From the NCBI GenBank assembly GCA_900552455.1, contig URZX01000053.1:1-7483 (forward strand): a stretch of DNA of 7,483 bases. Direction: 5' to 3'. Both the position numbers and the translations under genes were made by a program. Shown here piece after piece: positions 1 through 5,694 of the stretch. This DNA comes from an uncultured Peptococcaceae bacterium (GTDB taxonomy: Bacteria > Bacillota > Peptococcia > Peptococcales > Peptococcaceae). The stretch's first letter is position 1. Each line of letters opens with the position of its first letter. The notes under the pieces were generated by a model, which was not told where the DNA came from, ran no database searches, and saw nothing but the letters and a program-made list of their open reading frames with translations.

Positions 1-760
1 CGCCACCGAAGGGGAACGCGTGACCATCACCGTCACGCCTGACGACGCCTATCTGCTGGATGAACTCGTCGTCACCGCTGGTGGCAAAGAAGTAACGCTC
101 ACCGCGGGCGGCGACGGCACCTACACCTTCACCATGCCAAGCGTCGATGTGAAAATTTCTGCCACATTCGCCGAAGATCCTGACTGGACGGAACCAGAAG
201 AACCAGTGACAGACGTCAGCGACATCTTCCTTGACGTTACGCCAAACGCCTGGTATAAAGACGCCGTGCAATACGCCTATGCGGGCGGCCTGATGACCGG
301 CGTGAGCGCCAATGAATTTGCGCCAGAAGCAACAACGACGCGCGCCATGATCGTCAGCATGCTCGCCCGTCTGGAGGGCGTAGAGAGCGCAGAAAGCGCA
401 GGCTTTACCGATGTCGCAGCAGATGACTGGTACGCTACCGCCGTCAACTGGGCCGCCAGCGTCGGCGTCGTCAACGGCTTTGACGACGGCACTTTCCAGC
501 CAAACGCCGCCATCACCCGTGAACAACTCGCCGCCATCCTCATGAACTACGCCCAGTATAAAGGTCAGGATGTCTCCGTCAGAGCAACGCTCGACACCTA
601 CAACGACGCCACAGCAATTTCCGGCTGGGCGAACGACGTGATGAGTTGGGCAGTGGCAGAAGGCTTGCTCACCGGCGTGACCAACGACCAGCTCCAGCCG
701 CAGGGGAACGCAACCCGCGCCCAGGTGGCGGCGATCTTGCAGCGATTCCTCTCTGAGTAA
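1..760 (+). CDS. SLH-domain surface protein, C-terminal part (5' end outside window)
   Basis: The reading frame is open from base 2 and ends at TAA 758-760, giving the last 252 residues. The GTG at 20 is probably internal, because coding continues upstream of it. The visible protein starts with a beta-rich repeat of the bacterial/InlB-B type (about 2-169, ending in a TYTFTMPSVDVKISATF-like strand). An acidic Pro/Glu linker follows, then three SLH repeats at about 224-370, 404-550 and 590-748. Each SLH repeat has the usual pattern of an aromatic/Asp start, a W/Y pair, a G-hydrophobic-hydrophobic-x-G turn and a TR-x-x motif (TRAM, TREQ, TRAQ). SLH triplets anchor exported proteins to secondary cell wall polymer or, in Negativicutes, to modified peptidoglycan. 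Export is inferred, since the signal peptide lies outside the window. Proline codons are mostly CCA/CCT, unlike the CCG-rich polA gene, which suggests high expression. The ligand or function of the missing N-terminal part cannot be told. Confidence 0.93.
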   Translation, partial: ATEGERVTITVTPDDAYLLDELVVTAGGKEVTLTAGGDGTYTFTMPSVDVKISATFAEDPDWTEPEEPVTDVSDIFLDVTPNAWYKDAVQYAYAGGLMTGVSANEFAPEATTTRAMIVSMLARLEGVESAESAGFTDVAADDWYATAVNWAASVGVVNGFDDGTFQPNAAITREQLAAILMNYAQYKGQDVSVRATLDTYNDATAISGWANDVMSWAVAEGLLTGVTNDQLQPQGNATRAQVAAILQRFLSE

Positions 761-768
761 AGGAAGGC

Positions 769-797
769 TTGACAGAATCCCGCTTTTTCTGTACCAT
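769..797 (+). promoter_or_regulatory. Predicted sigma-A-type promoter for the small RNA
   Basis: A perfect -35 box TTGACA (769-774) and a TACCAT -10 box (792-797, 4 of 6 consensus bases) are separated by 17 bp, just after the SLH gene stop. An inverted repeat ACAGAA (772-777)/TTCTGT (787-792) spans the spacer and could be a binding site or chance. Expected transcription start is near 803-805. No plausible protein gene follows before the terminator at 859, so the product would be an RNA of about 85 nt. Confidence 0.6.
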
Positions 798-802
798 AAA
801 GG

Positions 803-890
803 TATAAATAATTGTCGCTACTCGATAGGCGACTCATAAAAGGTCGAGCACAAAATCAGAGCCCTATTCGTGAGAATGGGGCTCCTTTTA
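803..890 (+). ncRNA. Candidate small RNA with H-type pseudoknot and intrinsic terminator
   Basis: Stem 1 is GTCGCT (814-819) with GGCGAC (828-833). Its loop segment CTCGAT (821-826) is complementary to GTCGAG (843-848) downstream, giving stem 2. Each stem has six pairs including one G-U. Single A residues (820 and 827) form the first two connections, and a 9-nt A-rich segment (834-842) forms the third, which is classic H-type pseudoknot geometry. A terminator hairpin follows 10 nt later, and a promoter lies 20-30 nt upstream. I do not recognise a named family: it does not look like preQ1-I, SAM-II or fluoride riboswitch consensus. No downstream gene on this strand lies within reach, so it may be a trans-acting RNA or the structured 3' UTR of the SLH gene. 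The structure is a hand prediction only. Confidence 0.5.
859..890 (+). terminator. Intrinsic terminator after the SLH gene/small RNA
   Basis: An 11-bp stem, GAGCCCTATTC (859-869) pairing with GAATGGGGCTC (874-884) and containing one T-G pair, is closed by the tetraloop GTGA and followed by CTTTTA. The run of T is short but the stem is strong. On the opposite strand the hairpin is followed by TGATTTTG, so it may work weakly in both directions between convergent transcripts. Confidence 0.8.
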
Positions 891-950
891 AATGACAAAC
901 AGCGCCGGGCACGCATCGATGGGATGTGGCTCGGCGCTGTGTTCGTTTGT
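891..950. repeat. Gene-tail repeat copy A (with hairpin core)
   Basis: This is the full-length partner of the 1229-1258 copy in the same orientation, with blocks at 891-902 and 934-950 flanking the hairpin core 903-933. The two copies bracket the 62-codon gene and its promoter. Confidence 0.65.
895..950 (-). terminator. Long hairpin after the 62-codon minus-strand gene (repeat copy A)
   Basis: CAGCGCCGGGC (900-910) pairs with GCTCGGCGCTG (929-939) with one G-T pair. The stem continues with CGCATC (912-917) against GATGTG (923-928), and an outer ACAAAC (895-900)/GTTTGT (945-950) pairing is possible. It starts 7 nt past the stop codon of the minus-strand gene. Read on that strand it is followed by the moderately T-rich TTTGTCATTT. 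A terminator or 3'-end stabiliser is the likely role. The left and right ends of this element recur at 1229-1258. Confidence 0.55.
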
Positions 951-956
951 ATCACG

Positions 957-1145
957 TTACTGATGCAGCTTTTTTCGCAGTTCTTTTTTTGGAAGTCGGC
1001 TCATGGCAGCGATCTGTTGGCTGCTGTATCCGACGATCTTGCAGCGATTTTTGGCATCCATTCTCTGCTCTTCTTCAAGCATTCCCTGAATGAGATCGGG
1101 ACGCTCCTGTTCCAAATGCTTCAGATAATCGTCAAATGTTCTCAT
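957..1145 (-). CDS. Small hypothetical protein, 62 aa
   Basis: The start at 1145 (MRTFDDYLKHL) is chosen because AAAGGAG lies 10 nt upstream; the longer frame to 1196 would place this ribosome site inside the coding sequence. It has its own promoter (1208-1236) and a hairpin after the stop, so it looks like a real single-gene unit. The protein is highly charged and probably all helical. An acidic amphipathic first half is followed by a segment at residues 37-58 (KIVGYSSQQIAAMSRLPKKELRKK) that resembles the short helix-turn-helix-like tail 'G-(Y/M)-S-x-x-Q-I-A-x-x-(T/S)-x-L-P-x-x-x-(L/V)' found at the end of some Rpn-like transposase/nuclease proteins and in small regulators. There is no membrane segment, signal peptide or cysteine cluster. 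The N-terminal MRTFDDYL also resembles the opening of some small antitoxins, but no toxin gene sits next to it. Function is unknown. Confidence 0.6.
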   Translation of the reverse strand: MRTFDDYLKHLEQERPDLIQGMLEEEQRMDAKNRCKIVGYSSQQIAAMSRLPKKELRKKLHQ

Positions 1146-1207
1146 TATCCATCCGCTCCTTTCGAGCAATATAGTCATTTTTACGAGAGAGCGCAATCTT
1201 TATTTCG

Positions 1208-1236
1208 ATCATACCATCTGGAGAGGCGAATGACAA
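1208..1236 (-). promoter_or_regulatory. Predicted promoter of the 62-aa gene
   Basis: On the minus strand, TTGTCA (1236-1231) and TATGAT (1213-1208) are each one base from consensus and 17 bp apart. The expected start near 1201 gives a leader of about 56 nt. The -35 box lies inside repeat copy B, in the gap behind the ATPase gene. Confidence 0.65.
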
Positions 1237-1258
1237 GCAGGCGCTGTGTTTCGTTTGT
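1229..1258. repeat. Gene-tail repeat copy B (hairpin core deleted)
   Basis: AATGACAAGCAG (1229-1240) matches 891-902 at 11 of 12 bases. GCGCTGTGTTTCGTTTGT (1241-1258) matches 934-950 apart from one extra T. The 31 bases between these blocks in copy A, which make up most of its hairpin, are missing here. Like copy A, this copy sits just behind a minus-strand stop codon (ATPase stop at 1268, 10 nt away). Confidence 0.7.
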
Positions 1259-1267
1259 GTGGGCGGT

Positions 1268-2602
1268 TTAGTGTCCGCTCAGCAGGCGCTTTAGCAGAAA
1301 GGCGCAGAAGAGGGGGTAGGTGGTGATGGCGCCGTCGCGGCCGATGTTGCTTGCGCCGCTGAGCTTGATGCCGCTGGTGATGTCGGGATAGTGGCTGCTT
1401 TCGATCAGCGTTTTCAGGGATTTGCTGCGGCCGTCGCGCGCTTTGACTTCGATGGGGATGAGCTTGTCGGTGGTGCGCACGAAAAAATCCTCTTCCAGCG
1501 TGGAATCTCCTTTTTTGTAGTAGTAGAGCTGGTAGCCGCTTTTGACGAGCGCTTCGCCGATCATATTTTCGTAGAGGGCGCCTTTATAAACACCGAGGTT
1601 TTTGTTTGCGCGCAGATCTTCCTGGGCTTCTTCGTCGAGCATGGCGACGAGGAGTCCGGTGTCGGCAACGTAGATCTTGAATTTGTCGGGATCGTAATTT
1701 CCGCGGAGTGGGAGCTCGGGAAAATCCAGACAGTAGCAGAGATTGATCATGCCGGCGTCGTCGAGCCATTCGATGCAGCCACGATAATCGCGGAAGCGCG
1801 CGCCGGAGGTGACTCTGGAAATCTGGAATTTCTTGTTGTCGCGCGCCAGCTGCACGGGAATGTGGTTGAACACGTTGAGGATGCGCGTCTGATCCATGCC
1901 TTCGGCGTATTTGCGGACGTCTTCTTTGTAGTCGATGATGAGCTGGCGCTGGATGGCGAGGGAGCCTTCAAAGGTGCCGCTTTCGATGTAGGCGCGCACG
2001 ACGGCTGGCATGCCGCCGAGCACACAGTAATCGAGAAAAAGAGCGTTAAAAACGGAGAGCTCCAGCTCGCTGAAAGGGCGCTCTTCCTGCATGTGGCTGA
2101 GAATATCCTGCACGGTGTCCTCGCCATAGCCTTTTGCCCAGAGAAACTCTTCGAAATCGAAGGAGCGCATTTCGTAGTCGGTTTTGTAGCCGACGCTGTT
2201 ACTCTCGATCCTGCGGTAGTTGATGCCGAGCATGGAGCCGCTGCAAATGACATCGAAGCGACCGTCCAGGGAGAAAAATTTCAGACTCGTGGCGATCTCG
2301 GGTAATTCCTGGAGCTCGTCAAAAACAAGGAGTGTGTCGTGCGGCAGAAATTTTTTGGCAGGATCCAGGAGGGAGATGTTTTTGATGATGGCGTCGACGC
2401 TGTAGCCGTCTGCGACGATCTGTTTGTAGTTGGGTTCTTCGACAAAGTTGATGGTGATGACGCTTTTATAGTGGCTTTGGCCAAAGTGGAGGATGGATGC
2501 GGTTTTGCCAACCTGGCGCGGCCCTTTGACGATGAGGGGCTTTTTGTCCGCTGCTTGTCGCCACTGGATGAGGGCGTCGTCGATCTTTCTTTTGAGATAC
2601 AT
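1268..2602 (-). CDS. AAA ATPase with C-terminal DUF4143 domain, 444 aa
   Basis: Start is ATG at 2602 (MYLKRKIDDAL), with GAAGGTG 4-10 nt upstream and a TATAAT box about 25 nt upstream. The frame stays open to 2773, but that extra part runs through noncoding 32-bp repeats. Residues 27-34 GPRQVGKT are the Walker A loop, 91-96 LLVFDE is Walker B, and GSML (122-125) is a sensor-like segment, together forming an AAA_14-type ATPase core (about 18-155). The C-terminal half (about 220-385) is DUF4143, with GALYENMIGE (341-350), EEDF (370-373) and PIEVKA (383-388), an arrangement recalling the E/D-ExK core of restriction-like nuclease folds. These proteins are common, patchily distributed and mostly uncharacterised, so cellular role and substrate are unknown. 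Its opposite orientation to the operon suggests an accessory insertion. No intact terminator follows; repeat copy B has lost its hairpin. Confidence 0.92.
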   Translation of the reverse strand: MYLKRKIDDALIQWRQAADKKPLIVKGPRQVGKTASILHFGQSHYKSVITINFVEEPNYKQIVADGYSVDAIIKNISLLDPAKKFLPHDTLLVFDELQELPEIATSLKFFSLDGRFDVICSGSMLGINYRRIESNSVGYKTDYEMRSFDFEEFLWAKGYGEDTVQDILSHMQEERPFSELELSVFNALFLDYCVLGGMPAVVRAYIESGTFEGSLAIQRQLIIDYKEDVRKYAEGMDQTRILNVFNHIPVQLARDNKKFQISRVTSGARFRDYRGCIEWLDDAGMINLCYCLDFPELPLRGNYDPDKFKIYVADTGLLVAMLDEEAQEDLRANKNLGVYKGALYENMIGEALVKSGYQLYYYKKGDSTLEEDFFVRTTDKLIPIEVKARDGRSKSLKTLIESSHYPDITSGIKLSGASNIGRDGAITTYPLFCAFLLKRLLSGH

Positions 2603-2626
2603 GGCACACCTTCTTTCTGTACACCT

Positions 2627-2655
2627 ATTATAGCCCGGTGTGAAGGGAAAATCCA
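2627..2655 (-). promoter_or_regulatory. Predicted promoter of the ATPase gene
   Basis: A perfect TATAAT lies at 2632-2627 on the minus strand. The -35 position 17 bp upstream is poor (TGGATT, 2655-2650) and overlaps the first 32-bp repeat, so activation through the repeats is possible. The expected start near 2620 gives a short leader of about 18 nt ending in the ribosome site. Confidence 0.5.
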
Positions 2656-2758
2656 GCGTTCTTGCACAAAACATGAGCGAAAATCTGGCGCTTCTGCACA
2701 AAACATGAGCGAAAATCCGGCGGTTCTGCACAAAAGATGAGGGAGAATCTCCGCTGCC
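2647..2758. repeat. 32-bp tandem repeat array, about 3.5 units
   Basis: Units occupy 2647-2678, 2679-2710 and 2711-2742, with a diverged partial unit from 2743. Each starts GAAAATC and carries the shared core TGCACAAAACATGAG, with variation mainly in the six or so bases between them. The unit length is not a multiple of three, and translation cycles through all frames, which argues against coding. There are no spacers, so it is not a CRISPR array. It fills the gap between the -35 regions of the divergent ATPase and operon promoters. Confidence 0.85.
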
Positions 2759-2766
2759 CTCCTGCC

Positions 2767-2795
2767 TTGCCACCAGCGGAGGAATCTGTCATAAT
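2767..2795 (+). promoter_or_regulatory. Predicted promoter of the polA operon
   Basis: TTGCCA (2767-2772) and CATAAT (2790-2795) are 17 bp apart, each one base from consensus, and a TGT before the -10 box makes it an extended -10. Expected start is near 2801-2803, which leaves almost no leader before the ribosome site, so a further promoter upstream is possible. Confidence 0.5.
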
Positions 2796-2815
2796 AAGCA
2801 GGAGGAGGGATGACG

Positions 2816-3088
2816 ATGGCAGAACATTATACTTATCTTGTGCGCTGCGCCGACGGCAGTTTTTACTGTGGCTATTCGCCGGACCCGATCGCACGCACAA
2901 AGACGCACAACAACGGCCGCGGCGCCAAGTACACCCGCGCCCGCCGGCCAGTCACCCTCGTTTATACCGAAGCTTTTGCCACGAAGTCGCAGGCACTGAG
3001 CCGCGAGTGGCAGATCAAACAGATGAGCCACGCGGCCAAGGCGGCGCTCGCGGCTCAGTATCAGAAGCAAAGAGAGGAAACGCAATGA
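2816..3088 (+). CDS. GIY-YIG nuclease-fold protein (UPF0213/YhbQ-like), 90 aa
   Basis: Two in-frame starts exist, at 2810 and 2816. ATG 2816 is preferred because AGGAGGG (2803-2809) is 6 nt away, while from 2810 the same site would abut the start. The protein is a single GIY-YIG domain: YTYLVRCADGSFYCGYS contains the two opening strands (the 'GIY' and 'YIG' positions read TYL and YCG, normal for this subfamily). R27 and H31-N32 on the first helix, KYTRARRP after it, and E64 in SREWQIK occupy conserved family positions. Length is typical of the standalone UPF0213 family, whose biological role is not settled although a nuclease activity is expected from the fold. It overlaps polA by 4 bp (ATGA), so the two are translationally coupled. 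The context favours a part in DNA repair or processing. Confidence 0.9.
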   Translation: MAEHYTYLVRCADGSFYCGYSPDPIARTKTHNNGRGAKYTRARRPVTLVYTEAFATKSQALSREWQIKQMSHAAKAALAAQYQKQREETQ

Positions 3089-5694
3089 GTACCTTATTGA
3101 TGATAGACGGAAACAGCATGGCCAACCGTGCCTTTTACGGGGTGCCGCACTTGACCAACGCCAAGGGTGTGCCGACGAATGCTGTCTACGGTTTTTTGAA
3201 CACGCTGCAGGCAGCTATTGAGCGTTTCAAGCCCGACGCGCTGTTTGTGGCCTTTGATATTTCGAAGAAGGTGTTCCGCCACGAGCGCTATGCCGACTAC
3301 AAGGGCACGCGCACCGGTATGCCGGAGGATCTGCTGGTGCAGATGCCGCTGATCAAGGAAGCGCTTTCGTATATGAATATTGAGACCTTCGGCTTGGAGG
3401 GCTATGAAGCCGACGACATCATCGGCACGATGAGCGCGCACCAGACGGCGCTGGGCGGCGAGAGCATCATCCTCAGCGGCGACCGCGATCTGTTTCAGCT
3501 GGTGGGCGAGCATGTGACGGTCTGCTTCCCGCAGAGCAAGGGCCAGGAGATGGAGATTGTGACGCCGGAGTATCTGGCGGAGCATTACGCGCTGACGCCG
3601 GAGCTGGTGATCGAGATGAAGGGGCTGATGGGCGACAAGAGCGACAACATCCCGGGGGTGGCTGGCGTCGGTGAAAAAACGGCGAAGAAGCTCCTGGCGG
3701 ACTACGGCACGGTGGAAAATCTCTACGCGCATCTGGAGGATCTCAAGGGCAAAAAGCTCTACGACAAGCTCCTGGCGGGCAAGGAGGACGCGCTACTCTC
3801 AAAAGAGCTGGCGACGATCAAACGCGATGTGCCGATCGATTTTGAGAAGCTGGATTTCTCCTTTGATGCGCCGGATGTGGCGCGGCTGACGACGTTTTAC
3901 AAGGAGCTGGGTCTGACGAAGCTGTTGCGCAAGCTGGAGGCGGAATTTGGCACGACGACGCTGGAGGATGTCGCGGCGGAAGCGCCGAGCTACGAGGGCA
4001 CGGTCTGCGCAGATGTGGACCAGGCGCTGGCGCTGTTGGCGGCGATCACGGAGGAGCGCTGTGTGCTGCTCTGCGAGGTCAACGACGAAAAGCTGCCAAC
4101 GCGCTTTTCCTGGCGTGTGGGCGGCAAAAATGCGACGGTACAGATCGCCACGCGGCACGACTGGGACCGTATTGTGGATGTGCTGGACAAGCTTTTTGAG
4201 CGCGAGCCGTTCGCGGTGTACACCGACGACGCCAAAAAGCTGGCGCATGCGCTGCTGCTTTCCGGCAGCTACACGGAGCAGCTGCGCTTCGATGTGGCGC
4301 TGGCGGCGTATCTCCTGCAGCCGGAAGGGGAGCATGAGCTGGAGCGTGTGTACGAAGGGCTGCTCGGCAAATCTCTGCCAGAGGAGGAGCCAGCGCGCAT
4401 TTTCGCGGCGCTGGAGGCCATCGAGGAGCTGCAGCCGGAGATGAACGCCGGGCTTGTGGAAAGCGGCGCGGCGGGGCTTTACAGCAATGTGGAGCTGCCG
4501 CTGGTGTGGATCCTGGCGCAGATGGAGATCGTCGGCGTGAAGGTGGATGTGCCGTATCTGGAAAAGCTGCAGGTGGAATTTGACGAGCGCATCCGCGCCA
4601 TCGAGAAGGACATCGAGGTGCTGGCAGGCGAGCCGGTGAACCCGAACTCGCCAAAGCAGCTGGGGCACATCCTTTTCGAGGTGCTGGAGCTGCCTGTCGT
4701 GAAAAAGACGAAGACGGGTTATTCCACCAGCGCAGAGGTGCTGGAAGCGCTGCGCGACAGCCATCCGATCGTTGGGCGCGTGCTCGACTATCGCCAGCTG
4801 GCCAAGCTCAAGAGCACCTATGTCGACGGTCTGCTGAAGCTTGTCGACGCGCACGACCGCGTGCACACCTCGTTTAACCAGACGGTGACGGCAACAGGTC
4901 GTCTCTCGAGCACAGCGCCAAATCTGCAGAACATTCCTGTGCGCACCGAAGAGGGCAAGCGCATCCGTCGCGCCTTCATCCCGATCGAAAAGAAAAACCT
5001 GCTGATCAGCGCCGACTATTCTCAGATCGAGCTGCGCGTGCTGGCGCATCTTTCCGGCGACGACATGCTCATGCAGTCCTTCGCCAAGGGCGAGGACATC
5101 CACCGCCGCACTGCCTCGGAGGTTTTTCACGTGCCGATGGAGGAAGTCACCGCCGAGCAGCGCCGCACCGCCAAGGCCGTCAATTTCGGCATCATCTACG
5201 GCCAGACAGACTACGGCCTGTCGCGGGAGCTGGGCATCAGCCGCCGCGAAGCCCAGGCTTACATCGATCTCTATTTCTCGCGCTATCCGCTGGTGCAGAC
5301 CTTCATCCACGACACCATCGAGCAGGCGCGCGCCCAGGGCTATGTGACGACGATGATGGGCCGCCGCCGTTATATCAAGGACATCAACAGCCGCAACCGC
5401 AATCTGCGCCAGTTCGCTGAGCGCACCGCTGTCAATTCGCCGATCCAGGGCACCGCAGCGGACATCATCAAGCTCGCCATGATCCACTGTGACAAGGCCA
5501 TCGAGGACAACCGCCTCGACGCGAAAATGCTCTTACAGGTTCACGACGAGCTGATCTTCGAGGTTTCCCGCGAGGACGCGCTGGGGCTGAGCCTGGTTGT
5601 GCGCAAATGCATGGAGGACGCGCTCAAGCTCAACGTGCCCCTCAAGGTCGATCTCAAGGCCGGCTTCAACTGGCAGGAAATGGAGAAGATCTGA
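3085..5694 (+). CDS. polA: DNA polymerase I, 869 aa
   Basis: The start ATG 3085 overlaps the previous stop by 4 bp, with a modest AGAGAGG site upstream. Residues 1 to about 290 are the 5' nuclease: D8, the YKGTR segment (72-76), E108/D110/D111 in EGYEADD, D133/D135 in SGDRD, and D184/D187 in GDKSDNIPG before the helix-hairpin-helix GVAGVGEKTAKK. Residues about 310-470 are the 3'-5' exonuclease fold with its acidic metal-binding residues lost (LLCEVNDEK where DxE is expected), as in Bacillus and Thermus enzymes. The polymerase domain fills the rest: TATGRLSS, motif A ADYSQIELR (D644), motif B RRTAKAVNFGIIYG (R693, K697, F701, Y705) and motif C QVHDE (D821). It fills gaps and removes primers and flaps in repair and lagging-strand maturation. 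F701 at the sugar-discrimination position is the usual bacterial residue. Length is normal for a Firmicutes Pol I, and its stop overlaps the mutM start (TGATG). Confidence 0.98.
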   Translation: MSTLLMIDGNSMANRAFYGVPHLTNAKGVPTNAVYGFLNTLQAAIERFKPDALFVAFDISKKVFRHERYADYKGTRTGMPEDLLVQMPLIKEALSYMNIETFGLEGYEADDIIGTMSAHQTALGGESIILSGDRDLFQLVGEHVTVCFPQSKGQEMEIVTPEYLAEHYALTPELVIEMKGLMGDKSDNIPGVAGVGEKTAKKLLADYGTVENLYAHLEDLKGKKLYDKLLAGKEDALLSKELATIKRDVPIDFEKLDFSFDAPDVARLTTFYKELGLTKLLRKLEAEFGTTTLEDVAAEAPSYEGTVCADVDQALALLAAITEERCVLLCEVNDEKLPTRFSWRVGGKNATVQIATRHDWDRIVDVLDKLFEREPFAVYTDDAKKLAHALLLSGSYTEQLRFDVALAAYLLQPEGEHELERVYEGLLGKSLPEEEPARIFAALEAIEELQPEMNAGLVESGAAGLYSNVELPLVWILAQMEIVGVKVDVPYLEKLQVEFDERIRAIEKDIEVLAGEPVNPNSPKQLGHILFEVLELPVVKKTKTGYSTSAEVLEALRDSHPIVGRVLDYRQLAKLKSTYVDGLLKLVDAHDRVHTSFNQTVTATGRLSSTAPNLQNIPVRTEEGKRIRRAFIPIEKKNLLISADYSQIELRVLAHLSGDDMLMQSFAKGEDIHRRTASEVFHVPMEEVTAEQRRTAKAVNFGIIYGQTDYGLSRELGISRREAQAYIDLYFSRYPLVQTFIHDTIEQARAQGYVTTMMGRRRYIKDINSRNRNLRQFAERTAVNSPIQGTAADIIKLAMIHCDKAIEDNRLDAKMLLQVHDELIFEVSREDALGLSLVVRKCMEDALKLNVPLKVDLKAGFNWQEMEKI

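Noticed and set aside
891..1258. Small insertion sequence or MITE bounded by the two repeat copies
   Set aside because: The copies are direct rather than inverted, there is no target duplication visible, and each sits at a gene tail, which fits a 3'-end element better.
870..1271. Plus-strand open frame of 133 codons
   Set aside because: It starts inside a terminator loop, has no ribosome site, and runs across the minus-strand small gene and its promoter. The protein shows no family features.
1391..2305. Plus-strand open frame of 304 codons
   Set aside because: It is antisense to the well-supported ATPase gene, and its hydrophobic, repetitive translation is what codon bias on the other strand produces.
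2647..2758. CRISPR array
   Set aside because: The repeats are contiguous, with no unique spacers, and no cas gene is present.
2603..2773. 57-codon N-terminal extension of the ATPase frame, and a second minus-strand frame 2628-2900
   Set aside because: Both translate the 32-bp tandem repeats, whose length is not a multiple of three, and lie upstream of a good promoter and ribosome site for ATG 2602.
2737..3084. N-terminal extension of DNA polymerase I
   Set aside because: The frame is open upstream, but it overlaps the whole GIY-YIG gene in another frame. Family length and the MxxLxxIDGNS start fit ATG 3085.
3799..5487. Minus-strand open frame of 562 codons inside polA
   Set aside because: It is a shadow of a GC-rich gene: rich in His, Arg, Leu and Gln, with no recognisable domain and no ribosome site.
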